Below are positions 1 through 8,374 of a stretch of DNA of 64,000 nt, piece after piece; position 1 is the first letter of the stretch, and every line of letters starts with the position of its first letter. The DNA is taken from the NCBI GenBank assembly GCA_035266865.1, contig DATFMR010000024.1, forward strand, positions 1 through 64,000, written 5' to 3'. The position numbers were made by a program, and so were the translations under genes. Origin of the DNA: JAKAGZ01 sp035266865. GTDB lineage: Bacteria; Bacteroidota; Ignavibacteria; Ignavibacteriales; Ignavibacteriaceae. The notes under the pieces are model-generated. The model had not been told where the DNA came from and did not search any database. It was given only the letters and a program-made list of their open reading frames with translations.

Positions 1-515
1 TACATAAGACCAAGTGCAAAAAAGTTTTTTGATCTCTCAATATCTTTTGCTGATAAAGAAGTTTCTTCGAGTGCCTTTTTAGTTAAAGATGAAATTGGAA
101 CCGGGAATACATTATATCCTTTAAGTGAATTATCTTCAAGAGGGTTTGTTTCGTATTTTGCAAGCTTCAAACCTTTAGAATCAAAAGCATCTGAATTTGC
201 AATTATTATTGCTCCCGGTTTTAATTCTGTCAAATTCTTTTTAATTGCAGCAGGATTCATAGCAACAAGTACATCGGGTCTGTCGCCAGGAGAATAAACC
301 TCTGTTTGTCCGAAATGTAATTGAAAACCGCTAACTCCATATACAGTTCCTGAAGGGGCGCGTATTTCTGCCGGATAATCAGGAAGTGTACTTAAATCAT
401 TGCCAAGCAAAGCAGTTGTATCACTAAATTGTGAACCAGTAAGCTGCATTCCATCGCCGGAATCACCTGCAAACCGTACGGTCACATCTTCTAGTTCAAG
501 AACTTCTTTTTCCAT
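1..515 (-). CDS. korA: 2-oxoacid:ferredoxin oxidoreductase, alpha/gamma subunit (KorA-like), 5' part only
   Basis: An ATG at 515 opens a frame that runs off the left edge, with 171 codons visible. The residues VTVRFAGDSGDGMQ, DYPAEIRAPSGTVYG and GFQLHFG are typical of the gamma domain that is fused to the N-terminus of KorA-type subunits. These enzymes oxidatively decarboxylate 2-oxoglutarate or another 2-oxoacid with CoA and pass electrons to ferredoxin. The alpha domain and the expected partner korB, with the thiamine-diphosphate site, lie outside the window. The substrate cannot be fixed from this part; 2-oxoglutarate is the usual one for this subfamily. The 255 bases upstream hold no gene and probably carry the promoter. 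Confidence 0.85.
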   Translation of the reverse strand, partial: MEKEVLELEDVTVRFAGDSGDGMQLTGSQFSDTTALLGNDLSTLPDYPAEIRAPSGTVYGVSGFQLHFGQTEVYSPGDRPDVLVAMNPAAIKKNLTELKPGAIIIANSDAFDSKGLKLAKYETNPLEDNSLKGYNVFPVPISSLTKKALEETSLSAKDIERSKNFFALGLM

Positions 516-770
516 TGTTCTACCTTAATTGAATAAAATAAATATGTATTTGAATAACATCGCTTCAGTTATCCATAAATTGTGCCATGTGATTATAAAC
601 CTGCAAAAATTTACAATTTTAGGCTTTTGATTAAAAAAGTGGGAAAATGTTTAAAATTCGACTAAATAAATTATAATGAAGTGATTTTATTCTCAGGATT
701 GAAAAGTTTCTTTTAATAAATAAGAATTATAAATGTGAATTTTTCTTTAATTATAATAGCAAATTGGAAG

Positions 771-1202
771 CTATTCTCCTGAATTCAAATCGCTGAGTAG
801 CTTATGAAATTCATCCGCGTTTGCATAACCGGTAATTCTTTTAATTTCTTCCCAATTTGGGCTAAATACAAGTATGGTAGGCATTGCGTCTATTTGAAAT
901 TTGTTTCTTAAAGCATCAACTTCAGGCGACATTGATTTTGTCATATCAGCTTTTAATGTTAAATATTTGTTTACTTCTGAAATGACTTTCTTATCAAGAA
1001 AAGTTGTTTTATCCATTTCTTTGCAGGGCACACACCAGTCTGCATAAAAATCAATAATTATTCCTTTTTTATTGCCCGGATCACTAAAATTACTTTCGTT
1101 ATAAGTTTTCCAGGTAATTGAATTTTCATTTTCCGAAAAATAAAAAAATGAAATAATTCCTAAAACAATTATAATTACTGCAAAGCCGAGAAGATATTTC
1201 AT
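771..1202 (-). CDS. membrane-anchored thioredoxin-like protein (DsbD C-terminal-domain type)
   Basis: A short N-terminal membrane segment (about residues 3-21, KYLLGFAVIIIVLGIISFFY) is followed by a thioredoxin fold with the active site DWCVPCK and a cis-proline in the segment DAMPTILVF. The extracytoplasmic domain probably reduces or exchanges disulfides in envelope proteins, as the C-terminal domain of DsbD does. The frame is open from an ATG at 1211. The second ATG at 1202 overlaps the nadE stop as ATGA and has better-placed purine-rich upstream sequence, so I chose it. The overlap implies translational coupling with nadE. The partner membrane electron donor is not in the window. Confidence 0.85.
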   Translation of the reverse strand: MKYLLGFAVIIIVLGIISFFYFSENENSITWKTYNESNFSDPGNKKGIIIDFYADWCVPCKEMDKTTFLDKKVISEVNKYLTLKADMTKSMSPEVDALRNKFQIDAMPTILVFSPNWEEIKRITGYANADEFHKLLSDLNSGE

Positions 1203-2836
1203 TTTCTCCATCCCTGCACAATAGGAAATCTTCTGCCGTAACCGAATGCTTTTGTCGAAACTCTCAATGCAGGTGCAGCCTGGAATCTTTTATACTCATT
1301 TTTATCTATCATTCGAAGAATTGTCTGAATAGTTTCCTTTTCACCTAAAACATCAACTATCTCTTTGAACTCTTTGTTTTCTTCAAGATACATTTCTAAT
1401 ATTTTATCAAGCAGCTCATAAGGAGGTAATGAATCTTCATCTTTTTGATCTTCTCGTAATTCAGCAGAAGGTGCTTTAGTAATTATTGCATTTGGAATAA
1501 TTTCTTTTTCTTTGTTTATATATTTAGCAAGTTTATAAACTTCTGTTTTGTAGACATCAGCAATAACTGCCAGCCCGCCGCACATATCTCCATAGAGGGT
1601 ACAATACCCTACTGCCATTTCAGATTTATTTCCTGTTGTTAACAATAGATAACCAAATTTATTTGAAATTGACATAAGGAATAACCCCCTTATTCTTGCC
1701 TGAATATTTTCTTCCGTTACGTCTGGTTTTTTATTTTGAAATGATGGCGTTAAAGATTTTAGAATTTCCGTAAATACAGGTCTGATTGAAATTTTCTTTG
1801 AATCAATATTTAAATTTTTAATTAATTTTTCAGAATCCGTCTTACTTCCCCTGCTTGAAAATTGTGATGGCATCATAACAACGTGAACGTTTTTTGCTCC
1901 AAGAGCCTGTACAGCAATATATGTAACAATTGCAGAATCAATTCCGCCGCTAAGTCCTACCAGTACTTCCTTAAAGCCCTGTTTCCGGCAATATTCGTTT
2001 ACTCCAAAAATTAAAGCATCAAGGACCTCCTCTTCAAAGCTTCTTTCACTTTTTGTTATTGAATTAAACTTGGTACTTGTATCGAAAATAAAATAATCTT
2101 CTTCAAACGCGTTACCGAGACTGACCAGTTTACCATTATTATCAAAACACATACTTGCGCCATCAAAGATCAAATCATTTTGTGCGCCAACACAACAAAC
2201 ATATGCAAGCGGCAATTTATTATCACCTGTAAGTACAGATAGCATCTGTTGTCTCGATTGTCTTTTACCGAATGCATAAGGGCTTGCGGAAATGTTTAAT
2301 AAAACTGTCGCTCCCATTTTAATTAATTCATTTACAGGATCGAAAGTATATCTCCTTACATGCCAGTAATCTGAATCATTCCAGATATCTTCACAAATTG
2401 ATATACCTAATTTTTCCCCGTTGAATTCATAAATAAATACTTCCCTTGCAGGATCAAAATATCTCATTTCATCAAATACATCATAGTTTGGTATCAGCGA
2501 TTTATGCTGAACAAACTGGATTTTTCCATCGTGACATAAAATTGCCGAGTTATGAATGTCTGTTCCAATATTGTCGTCATCTTCTGTAATTGAACCGAAT
2601 AATAAGCCGGTTTTACCTGTAACCGAGGCAATATCATCTGCTGCCTTAAAGACTGCATTTCGAAATTCTTTTTTTTCTAAGAGATCAAGAGGTGGATAAC
2701 CAAGGAGAGATAATTCAGGAAATATTACAAGATTGACATCATCTTTTAATGCTTTTTTATAACCATCGATTATTTTGGCTTTATTATAATTAATATCACC
2801 AATTATTGTATTTATCTGGCAGAGTGCAATTTTCAT
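1199..2836 (-). CDS. nadE: glutamine-dependent NAD+ synthetase
   Basis: Two-domain enzyme of 545 residues, normal for the glutamine-dependent form. The N-terminal nitrilase/CN-hydrolase domain (about 1-250) carries the triad E41 (FPELSLLG), K112 (HKSLIPNY) and C148 (ISICEDIW) that releases ammonia from glutamine. The C-terminal ATP-pyrophosphatase domain has the P-loop SGGIDSA at 296-302. It converts deamido-NAD to NAD in the last step of NAD synthesis in the cytoplasm. It is the first gene of a two-gene unit with the thioredoxin-like protein and is divergent from the PspC gene, so the 230 bases between 2837 and 3066 should hold promoters for both directions. Confidence 0.97.
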   Translation of the reverse strand: MKIALCQINTIIGDINYNKAKIIDGYKKALKDDVNLVIFPELSLLGYPPLDLLEKKEFRNAVFKAADDIASVTGKTGLLFGSITEDDDNIGTDIHNSAILCHDGKIQFVQHKSLIPNYDVFDEMRYFDPAREVFIYEFNGEKLGISICEDIWNDSDYWHVRRYTFDPVNELIKMGATVLLNISASPYAFGKRQSRQQMLSVLTGDNKLPLAYVCCVGAQNDLIFDGASMCFDNNGKLVSLGNAFEEDYFIFDTSTKFNSITKSERSFEEEVLDALIFGVNEYCRKQGFKEVLVGLSGGIDSAIVTYIAVQALGAKNVHVVMMPSQFSSRGSKTDSEKLIKNLNIDSKKISIRPVFTEILKSLTPSFQNKKPDVTEENIQARIRGLFLMSISNKFGYLLLTTGNKSEMAVGYCTLYGDMCGGLAVIADVYKTEVYKLAKYINKEKEIIPNAIITKAPSAELREDQKDEDSLPPYELLDKILEMYLEENKEFKEIVDVLGEKETIQTILRMIDKNEYKRFQAAPALRVSTKAFGYGRRFPIVQGWRK

Positions 2837-3066
2837 AATAATATTTTCTTTTTGTAAAAATATAAAAGGTAAAATCCTTAAACAAAGCTTTTAAAATTTA
2901 AGTTCTATCCTAAAACCTACATTTTTATCAATTTTTGCTTACCGCTAATGTAGCTGGAATTCCGTAATAATACCTTTTTTACCGATAGTACCAAACTTCT
3001 TACATAGAGGATTTTTTTTATTATCATATCATCGGAAATTAGAAAAAACATATTTGGAGACCAGAG

Positions 3067-3513
3067 ATGCAAAAGAAATGGTATCGTTCAAGACGAAACA
3101 AAATGATCGGCGGAGTTGCCGGTGGTCTGGCAGAATACTTTGATATTGATCCTACCATTGTCAGGTTGTTATTCGTTGTCGGACTTTTTATGGGAGCGGG
3201 TTTCCTGGCTTATATCATTATGTGGATAGTTGTTCCCGAAGAGCCGTACTTTAATGAGACAAAAACTGAAACTAATGCTGATAATCAGGATACTGTTAAA
3301 GAAGGAGATGAAACTCCAAATGTTGAACAGAAAAATGAAGAACAAAAAGTACATAAAGAACACAGGAAAAATCGCACTCATTTTTTTGGTGCAATATTAG
3401 TTATACTTGGTGTACTTTTACTCGTAGATAACTTTGTAAGATTCGAAGCTTTCTGGCCACTTTTACTAATATTACTGGGTGTTGGTGTATTATTGAATTC
3501 GCGAAAAAGTTAA
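3067..3513 (+). CDS. PspC-domain membrane protein with C-terminal LiaI/LiaF-like hairpin
   Basis: 148 residues. The N-terminus (KKWYRSRRNKMIGGVAGGL, then AEYFDIDPTIVRLLFV) is a clear PspC domain ending in a membrane helix at about 32-55. A charged linker (about 60-105) is followed by two more short membrane helices (about 108-140) of the LiaI/LiaF/DUF5668 type. PspC proteins take part in sensing or damping envelope stress. The ribosome site GGAG lies just upstream of the ATG. The next gene, 21 bases downstream, has a matching membrane hairpin, so the two probably act as a pair. Confidence 0.85.
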   Translation: MQKKWYRSRRNKMIGGVAGGLAEYFDIDPTIVRLLFVVGLFMGAGFLAYIIMWIVVPEEPYFNETKTETNADNQDTVKEGDETPNVEQKNEEQKVHKEHRKNRTHFFGAILVILGVLLLVDNFVRFEAFWPLLLILLGVGVLLNSRKS

Positions 3514-3534
3514 TTTTTTCAAGAGAGATTTAAA

Positions 3535-4473
3535 ATGAAAACTAAACATTTATTCTGGGGAACACTTTTTATATCGATTGGAATTTTAGTCCTGCTAAAT
3601 AATTTCAATTCTATTGATCTGGACTGGTCAAACTTATGGAAATTTTGGCCTGTTGTCCTGGTCCTCTGGGGTGCAACAATTATAGTTAAAGATAAATTCT
3701 TCAAAGGAATGCTTGCAGGTCTTTCGGGATTAATACTGGCGTTGGTAATATTCGCATCCTTTAAAACTACCGTGAATGTTATTTCAGATAATTTTGATTG
3801 GAATGATAGCGATTTCAATGTTTCAATTGATGGATCAGATGTTGTAAAAAACTACAACGAACCATTTAACCCAATGATTAAAAAAGCATCGCTGGATTTT
3901 GACGCAGGAGCAGGATCATTTTTATTGAACAGCACAACAGATGATCTATTTTCAGCAACGACTAATGATGTTAATTACAATTATAACATTGTAAAAAATG
4001 AAAACGATTCAACTGTTTCCCTTATTATGGATATGGAAGAACATCATTTTAGATTCAGTCATGGTAAATTAAAAAATAAAGTTAAAATGGAGCTGAATGT
4101 AAACCCTGTTTGGGATCTTGAATTTAATATTGGCGCTGCATCAGCAGAATTTGATCTCTCTAAATTCAAAACTAAAAATGTTGATATTGAAATGGGTGCT
4201 GCATCATTAAAGCTGAAGCTGAGTGATCTGCTTGAAGAATCAAAAGTGAAAATTTCGGGCGGTGCTTCGGCTATTCATATTTATATTCCTGATGACGCAG
4301 GTTGTGATATAAAGACTGATATTAGTCTTTCTTCTAAAAATTTCAAGGGATTTAATAAAATAAGTAGTGATCATTACCGGACTGATAATTTTAATTCAGC
4401 TAAGAGTAAAATTTACCTCAATCTGGAGGCAGGAGTTTCCTCAATAACAGTAAAAAGGACTAGCGATTGGTAG
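3535..4473 (+). CDS. LiaF-like membrane protein with toast-rack-type beta domain
   Basis: 312 residues. The N-terminus (LFWGTLFISIGILVLLNN) has three membrane segments (about 5-23, 36-50 and 57-75) of the LiaF/DUF5668 type. The rest is a beta-rich domain with repeated patterns such as FDAGAGSF, IGAASAEF and MGAASLKL. That periodicity fits the toast-rack/DUF2154 fold of LiaF-like cell-envelope stress proteins. It is cotranscribed with the PspC gene and probably modulates envelope stress signalling, but no two-component system is nearby. The domain name is recognised from pattern, not from a search. Confidence 0.75.
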   Translation: MKTKHLFWGTLFISIGILVLLNNFNSIDLDWSNLWKFWPVVLVLWGATIIVKDKFFKGMLAGLSGLILALVIFASFKTTVNVISDNFDWNDSDFNVSIDGSDVVKNYNEPFNPMIKKASLDFDAGAGSFLLNSTTDDLFSATTNDVNYNYNIVKNENDSTVSLIMDMEEHHFRFSHGKLKNKVKMELNVNPVWDLEFNIGAASAEFDLSKFKTKNVDIEMGAASLKLKLSDLLEESKVKISGGASAIHIYIPDDAGCDIKTDISLSSKNFKGFNKISSDHYRTDNFNSAKSKIYLNLEAGVSSITVKRTSDW

Positions 4474-4482
4474 TCTTTACCA

Positions 4483-4536
4483 CGTGAAATACATTTATAA
4501 TTTTAAATTATAACAATATAAATTTTCTATTTCACG
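4483..4536. terminator. possible bidirectional terminator between convergent genes
   Basis: Nine-base arms CGTGAAATA (4483-4491) and TATTTCACG (4528-4536) enclose an AT palindrome at 4496-4512. The structure lies between the ends of two convergent genes. The stem is weak in GC, so termination is inferred mainly from position. Confidence 0.35.
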
Positions 4537-4540
4537 GGGT

Positions 4541-4897
4541 TTATTTTTTCTTAACTTTCTTTCTTATTAAATGCAGAGGCTGTGGTATCCATAAATGTTT
4601 TTCAAGGATCACACAGCCTTCTTTATTAAATTCAATCCCTTCCGAACGTAATAAATCTTCCATCAAATCAGGGTCACCAAAATGAAGCCTTCCGGTTAAG
4701 GCCCCGTAACGGTTTACAACTCTGTGACAAGGCAATCCATTTGAACTTGTTCCATTTATTGCCCAGCCAACAGTTCTTGCAGCAGATCTAATTCCACAGG
4801 CTTCCGCAATGTGTCCGTAAGTTGTAACTTTTCCATAAGGAATTTTTTCTACTACTTTATAAACTTTGTCAAAAAAGTCTGTTTTCTTTTTTCCCAT
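4541..4897 (-). CDS. MGMT-family protein, C-terminal (active-site) domain only
   Basis: 118 residues that match only the C-terminal domain of O6-alkylguanine-DNA alkyltransferases. Visible are KIPYGKVTTYGHIAEACG, ARTVGWA and the active-site motif LPCHRVVN. The cysteine is present, unlike the alkyltransferase-like (Atl) proteins that carry tryptophan there. The protein may be a single-domain alkyltransferase or an alkyl-lesion recognition protein that flags damage for excision repair. It lies 19 bases downstream of prfB on the same strand and is likely cotranscribed with it. Confidence 0.85.
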   Translation of the reverse strand: MGKKKTDFFDKVYKVVEKIPYGKVTTYGHIAEACGIRSAARTVGWAINGTSSNGLPCHRVVNRYGALTGRLHFGDPDLMEDLLRSEGIEFNKEGCVILEKHLWIPQPLHLIRKKVKKK

Positions 4898-4916
4898 AAC
4901 AAGACTATCGCTAAAA

Positions 4917-6018
4917 TTAATTCTGACTAAACTTTAGCAAATAAGCTTTTATAAATTTATTTATATCTCCATCCATTACTTTTTGGACATCAGAAGTCTC
5001 TTCGTCTGTCCTGTGATCTTTGACCATATTATAAGGATGAAAAACATAAGAACGAATCTGACTTCCCCATTCTATTTTCATTTTACCCTTCTCTACTTCA
5101 TCAAGTTCTGCTTCCTGTTTTTCCAATTCAATCTGGTACAATTTAGATTTGAGAAGCTTCATCGCATTAACCCTGTTTTGACCCTGTGAGCGTTCACTCT
5201 GGCAAGCTGCAACAGTATTAGTTGGAATATGAGTTATGCGGACAGCTGTTTCTACTTTATTTACATTCTGCCCGCCTTTTCCACCTGAACGATAAGTATC
5301 AACCCTTAAATCGGCAGGATTTATTTCAATTTCAATTGTATCGTCAATTTCAGGTATAACAAAAACCGATGCAAAGGAAGTGTGTCTTCTTTTGTTTGAA
5401 TCAAAGGGAGAAATTCTAACAAGTCTGTGCACACCATTTTCAGCTTTCATATATCCGTAAGCAAATTCCCCTGCTACTTCCACTGTTGCACTTTTAATTC
5501 CAGCTCCGTCTCCGTCAAGAATATCAACAATTGTCATTTTATAATTATTTTGCTCTCCCCACCTGAGGTACATTCTTAATAGCATATCTGCCCAGTCCTG
5601 TGACTCAGTTCCACCTGCACCCGAATGAATTGTAAGAATACAATTTTTTGAATCATCTTTCCCGCTTAGCATATTTTTCAGCTCAACATTTTCAAGTTCT
5701 TCTTCAAGTTCTTTTAATTCATTTGAAATTTCATCTTCAAAACTTGAATCATCTTCAGATTGAGCGAGTTGTAAAATTTCCTTAAGATTCCGGGCTTTAC
5801 TATCTATAATTTTCCACAGATTGACCCAATCCGCCAAGAATTTAATTTGCTGAAGTATTTTTTGCGCGGCTACCTGGTCATCCCAAAAATTGGGTTCACC
5901 GGTTTGATTTTGTAATTCCTTTACTTTTGAATCTTTTTTATCGACGTCAAAGATAACTCCGTAAATTATCGATTCTTTTTTTATAGGCGCTTAATGTTTT
6001 TAATTCCTCTTCGTACAT
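4917..6018 (-). CDS. prfB: peptide chain release factor 2, expressed by programmed +1 frameshift
   Basis: Release factor 2 recognises UGA and UAA stop codons and releases the finished protein. Translation starts at the ATG at 6018 (GGAG five bases upstream) and reads 23 codons to an in-frame UGA at 5949-5947. Skipping one base there continues in the frame ending at 4917, giving about 366 residues, the normal RF2 length. The RF2 tripeptide SPF (RISPFDSNKRRHTSF) and the catalytic GGQ (SGGKGGQNVNKVETAV) are both present. An open frame beginning at 5837 is only the internal part of this gene. The frameshift lets the RF2 level control its own synthesis. Confidence 0.95.
5946..5961 (-). promoter_or_regulatory. 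prfB programmed +1 frameshift site
   Basis: On the minus strand the sequence reads CGGAGTTATCTTTGAC: a Shine-Dalgarno-like GGAG, a four-base spacer, the slippery codon CUU, then UGA C. This is the arrangement of the well-studied bacterial prfB recoding site. Codon 23 is CUU and codon 24 is UGA; after the shift the next codon is GAC. Confidence 0.93.
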
Positions 6019-6112
6019 AACATCTCCATTTTTCTTAAAAAGATCCGACTTAAATTTTCTTAATCTTATAACTTATTCCTAATTTCAAATGATTAAGATC
6101 AAGAATAAGAGT

Positions 6113-6424
6113 TTAAATATCTAATTCCATCCTAAGCATTGCGCTTGCTAATATTTTGCCCTGAGCATCGTGTTTCAGTGAGACAGTTCCGCCACCGCCG
6201 AGAGTATTGTGCAGTAAGAAATTAATTGCACGAATATTCGGCATTTCGTATCGTTCAACTTCTCCAAAACAGATGCCTTCAAAATGTTTTTTCACTTTTT
6301 CAGCTGTAAGATGCTTTTGTATTATTTCATATCCTTTTTCATCATAAGCAACAACACCAACATTTCCGGCATCACCTTTATCACCACTGCGTGCATGTGC
6401 TATATCAATTAATTTAAGCTTCAT
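6113..6424 (-). CDS. AtuA-like ferredoxin-fold small protein
   Basis: 103 residues beginning MKLKLIDIAHARSGDKGDAG, with LLHNTLGGGGTVSL near the middle. This is the small C-terminal domain seen at the end of AtuA proteins, here encoded separately. It is the last gene of its unit; its ATG overlaps the stop of the larger AtuA gene by one base (TAATG), so the two are coupled. The catalytic role is not established. It most likely forms a complex with the larger protein. Confidence 0.8.
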   Translation of the reverse strand: MKLKLIDIAHARSGDKGDAGNVGVVAYDEKGYEIIQKHLTAEKVKKHFEGICFGEVERYEMPNIRAINFLLHNTLGGGGTVSLKHDAQGKILASAMLRMELDI

Positions 6425-7794
6425 TATTTTAACTCCAATATTTTTACGTGAGGTTCTACAAGTTTTTTAGAGAGCAAAGCCGGCCAATATGCCACTACTT
6501 CACTTGGTTTTGGCCTTCCGCCTGCAAAACCTGTTACACTTGGTGGACCTGTTAAAATGAGTGGTGCAATTTCTTTTCCAAATCTTTCCACTGCTGCTTT
6601 ATCCTGCGACCTTACTGCAAATCGCAGCATCACTTCATTTATTAAATCTTCATCCAGTTCTTTTGACAAAGGGCCTTGAGTTGCATTATAACCAACATAT
6701 TCAGTATTGATTTCTTCAAACTCCAAACCAAGGTTTTTCAGCCTTTTTCTTAAAATTTTATCTGTGGTTTTTGCTTTAGTTAAAGCTTTAGGCCATGAGT
6801 ATGTTAATGAACCTATAGCTGAATATCCGCTTGAATATGAGCAGGAGACTTTATATGAATCAGTTTCCTTAAATCCTTTAACATCAAAGACTTTAACCCT
6901 GTTATTTCCAAGATCTTCTAGCTTAATTGAAGAGAAATCTGCAACGCAATCAGGAGTGATATAAGATTTTGGATCACCTATCTCATAAACCAGTTGCTCA
7001 GCAACAGTATCAAACGAAACAAGTCCGCCAGAATTTTCGTGTTTTGTAATTACCACTTCACCGTTTGGATATGCTTCAGCAATAGGGAAACCTATTTCTG
7101 CAAAATTTTCAATTGATTCCCAATCACCAAGGAAATTACCGCCAGTTGATTGAGCTCCACATTCAAGAATATGTCCGGCAACCGTACCGGCAGCCATTAA
7201 ATCATAATTTTTAGGATCCCACCCAAATTCATAAATCATAGGCGCAAGAGTAAGTCCTGTGTCAGTTGTTCTTCCAGTAATTACTATATCAGCGCCTTTT
7301 TGTAATGCCTCTACTATAGGTAGTGCTCCGAAATAAACATTTGCGCTTAACAGTTTATCTTTAAATGGAACAATTGATTCACCGGTTTCCATATTATTCA
7401 ATTCCACACCTGCTTCAATAAGGTCATCGATTCTATCTTTAATATCATCACCTAAGACTACTGCTATCTTCAAATTATCTATATCTAATTTAACTGCTTC
7501 TTCCAAAATTGCATCTGCACAACAAACTGGATTTACTCCTCCGCCATTAGTAATTACTTTTATACCTTTCTCTTTACATATAGGAAGAATCCTTTTCATT
7601 AATTCTGGCAGGTCCTTTGCATATCCTAAATTAGGTTTTTTATTTTTTTGCTTCTGAAGTATTGACATTGTTACTTCAGCAAGGTAATCCATCACAAGAT
7701 AATCTATTTCACCTCTAGTAACCTGTTGATATGGTGCGTCAATAAGATCACCCCAGAAACCCTGACCGGATGCAATTCTAATTTTATCCTTCAA
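6424..7794 (-). CDS. AtuA-family (DUF1446) protein
   Basis: 456 residues starting KDKIRIASGQGFWGD, with IKVITNGGGVNPVCCADAI, DIVITGRTTDTGLTLAPM and a conserved end LILTGPPSVTGFAGGRPKP. These are hallmarks of the DUF1446/AtuA family, named from the acyclic terpene utilisation cluster of Pseudomonas. The biochemical activity of the family is not settled; acyl-CoA metabolism is the usual context. Here it lies downstream of an HMG-CoA synthase/thiolase/DUF35 unit on the same strand, separated by 190 bases, which supports a role in branched acyl-CoA metabolism. Confidence 0.82.
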   Translation of the reverse strand: MKDKIRIASGQGFWGDLIDAPYQQVTRGEIDYLVMDYLAEVTMSILQKQKNKKPNLGYAKDLPELMKRILPICKEKGIKVITNGGGVNPVCCADAILEEAVKLDIDNLKIAVVLGDDIKDRIDDLIEAGVELNNMETGESIVPFKDKLLSANVYFGALPIVEALQKGADIVITGRTTDTGLTLAPMIYEFGWDPKNYDLMAAGTVAGHILECGAQSTGGNFLGDWESIENFAEIGFPIAEAYPNGEVVITKHENSGGLVSFDTVAEQLVYEIGDPKSYITPDCVADFSSIKLEDLGNNRVKVFDVKGFKETDSYKVSCSYSSGYSAIGSLTYSWPKALTKAKTTDKILRKRLKNLGLEFEEINTEYVGYNATQGPLSKELDEDLINEVMLRFAVRSQDKAAVERFGKEIAPLILTGPPSVTGFAGGRPKPSEVVAYWPALLSKKLVEPHVKILELK

Positions 7795-7904
7795 TGAAGA
7801 CTCCCTTTGTTTTAATATTTATGGAACTATCTGGATTGTACTTATACGAATGGATACTATTTTTTATAGTATTGAATTTTCTTCAACAAAGCTATAAATA
7901 TTCA

Positions 7905-7975
7905 GGCTATTTTGTATAAAGAAATTCACATAAGCTCCAAAAAATCTAATGTTTAATTCCTATACAAAAATAGCC
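7905..7975. repeat. long inverted repeat
   Basis: GGCTATTTTGTATA (7905-7918) faces TATACAAAAATAGCC (7961-7975), a near-perfect inverted pair with one extra A and a 42-base spacer. Flanking bases TTCA and CAGAA extend the match loosely. It lies just after the DUF35 stop and before the AtuA gene. It could be a terminator-like hairpin or a small palindromic element. Confidence 0.55.
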
Positions 7976-7984
7976 CAGAATGAC

Positions 7985-8374
7985 CTAAATTACAATTGCC
8001 TTATAACCGTAACAATGAAGACCTGCTGCACCTTCATCCTGTACTTTTCTGAAAACAAGCTTTAACTTCATTCCTATCTTAATTTTTTTAAGATCAACAT
8101 CTGCAATCTGAGTGGTTAATTTAACTCCTTCTTTAAGTTCAACTATACCAACCGCGTATGGAGTTTGCAAAGAAAACTTTTCAGAGCCTACTCTTATAAT
8201 TGTATATGTTAAAAGTATACCCTCAGGATTCAGTTGAATGTTTTCAAATGATTTTGATTTACATTCCGGACAAATTAATCTTGGAGGGAAATATGCCTGT
8301 CCACACTTTTTACATTTTCCAGCTTCCAGTCGGTATCTTTGCGGAATCTCCCTGAAATATTTTGGACTAATCAT
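7985..8374 (-). CDS. DUF35 Zn-ribbon/OB-fold protein (thiolase/HMG-CoA synthase partner)
   Basis: A four-cysteine zinc ribbon (CKKCG-x8-CPECKS) is followed by an OB fold. In archaea such DUF35 proteins hold acetoacetyl-CoA thiolase and HMG-CoA synthase together in one complex with a shared CoA site. The frame is open from 8401, but the ATG at 8374 overlaps the thiolase stop as ATGA and has GGAGG just ahead, so I chose it (129 residues, starting MISPKYFREIPQRY). It is the third gene of the HMG-CoA synthase-thiolase-DUF35 operon. Confidence 0.88.
   Translation of the reverse strand: MISPKYFREIPQRYRLEAGKCKKCGQAYFPPRLICPECKSKSFENIQLNPEGILLTYTIIRVGSEKFSLQTPYAVGIVELKEGVKLTTQIADVDLKKIKIGMKLKLVFRKVQDEGAAGLHCYGYKAIVI

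Noticed and set aside
4917..5837. Separate short release-factor gene starting at 5837
   Set aside because: The upstream frame with the CUU UGA C site joins it into full-length RF2; the start at 5837 is internal.
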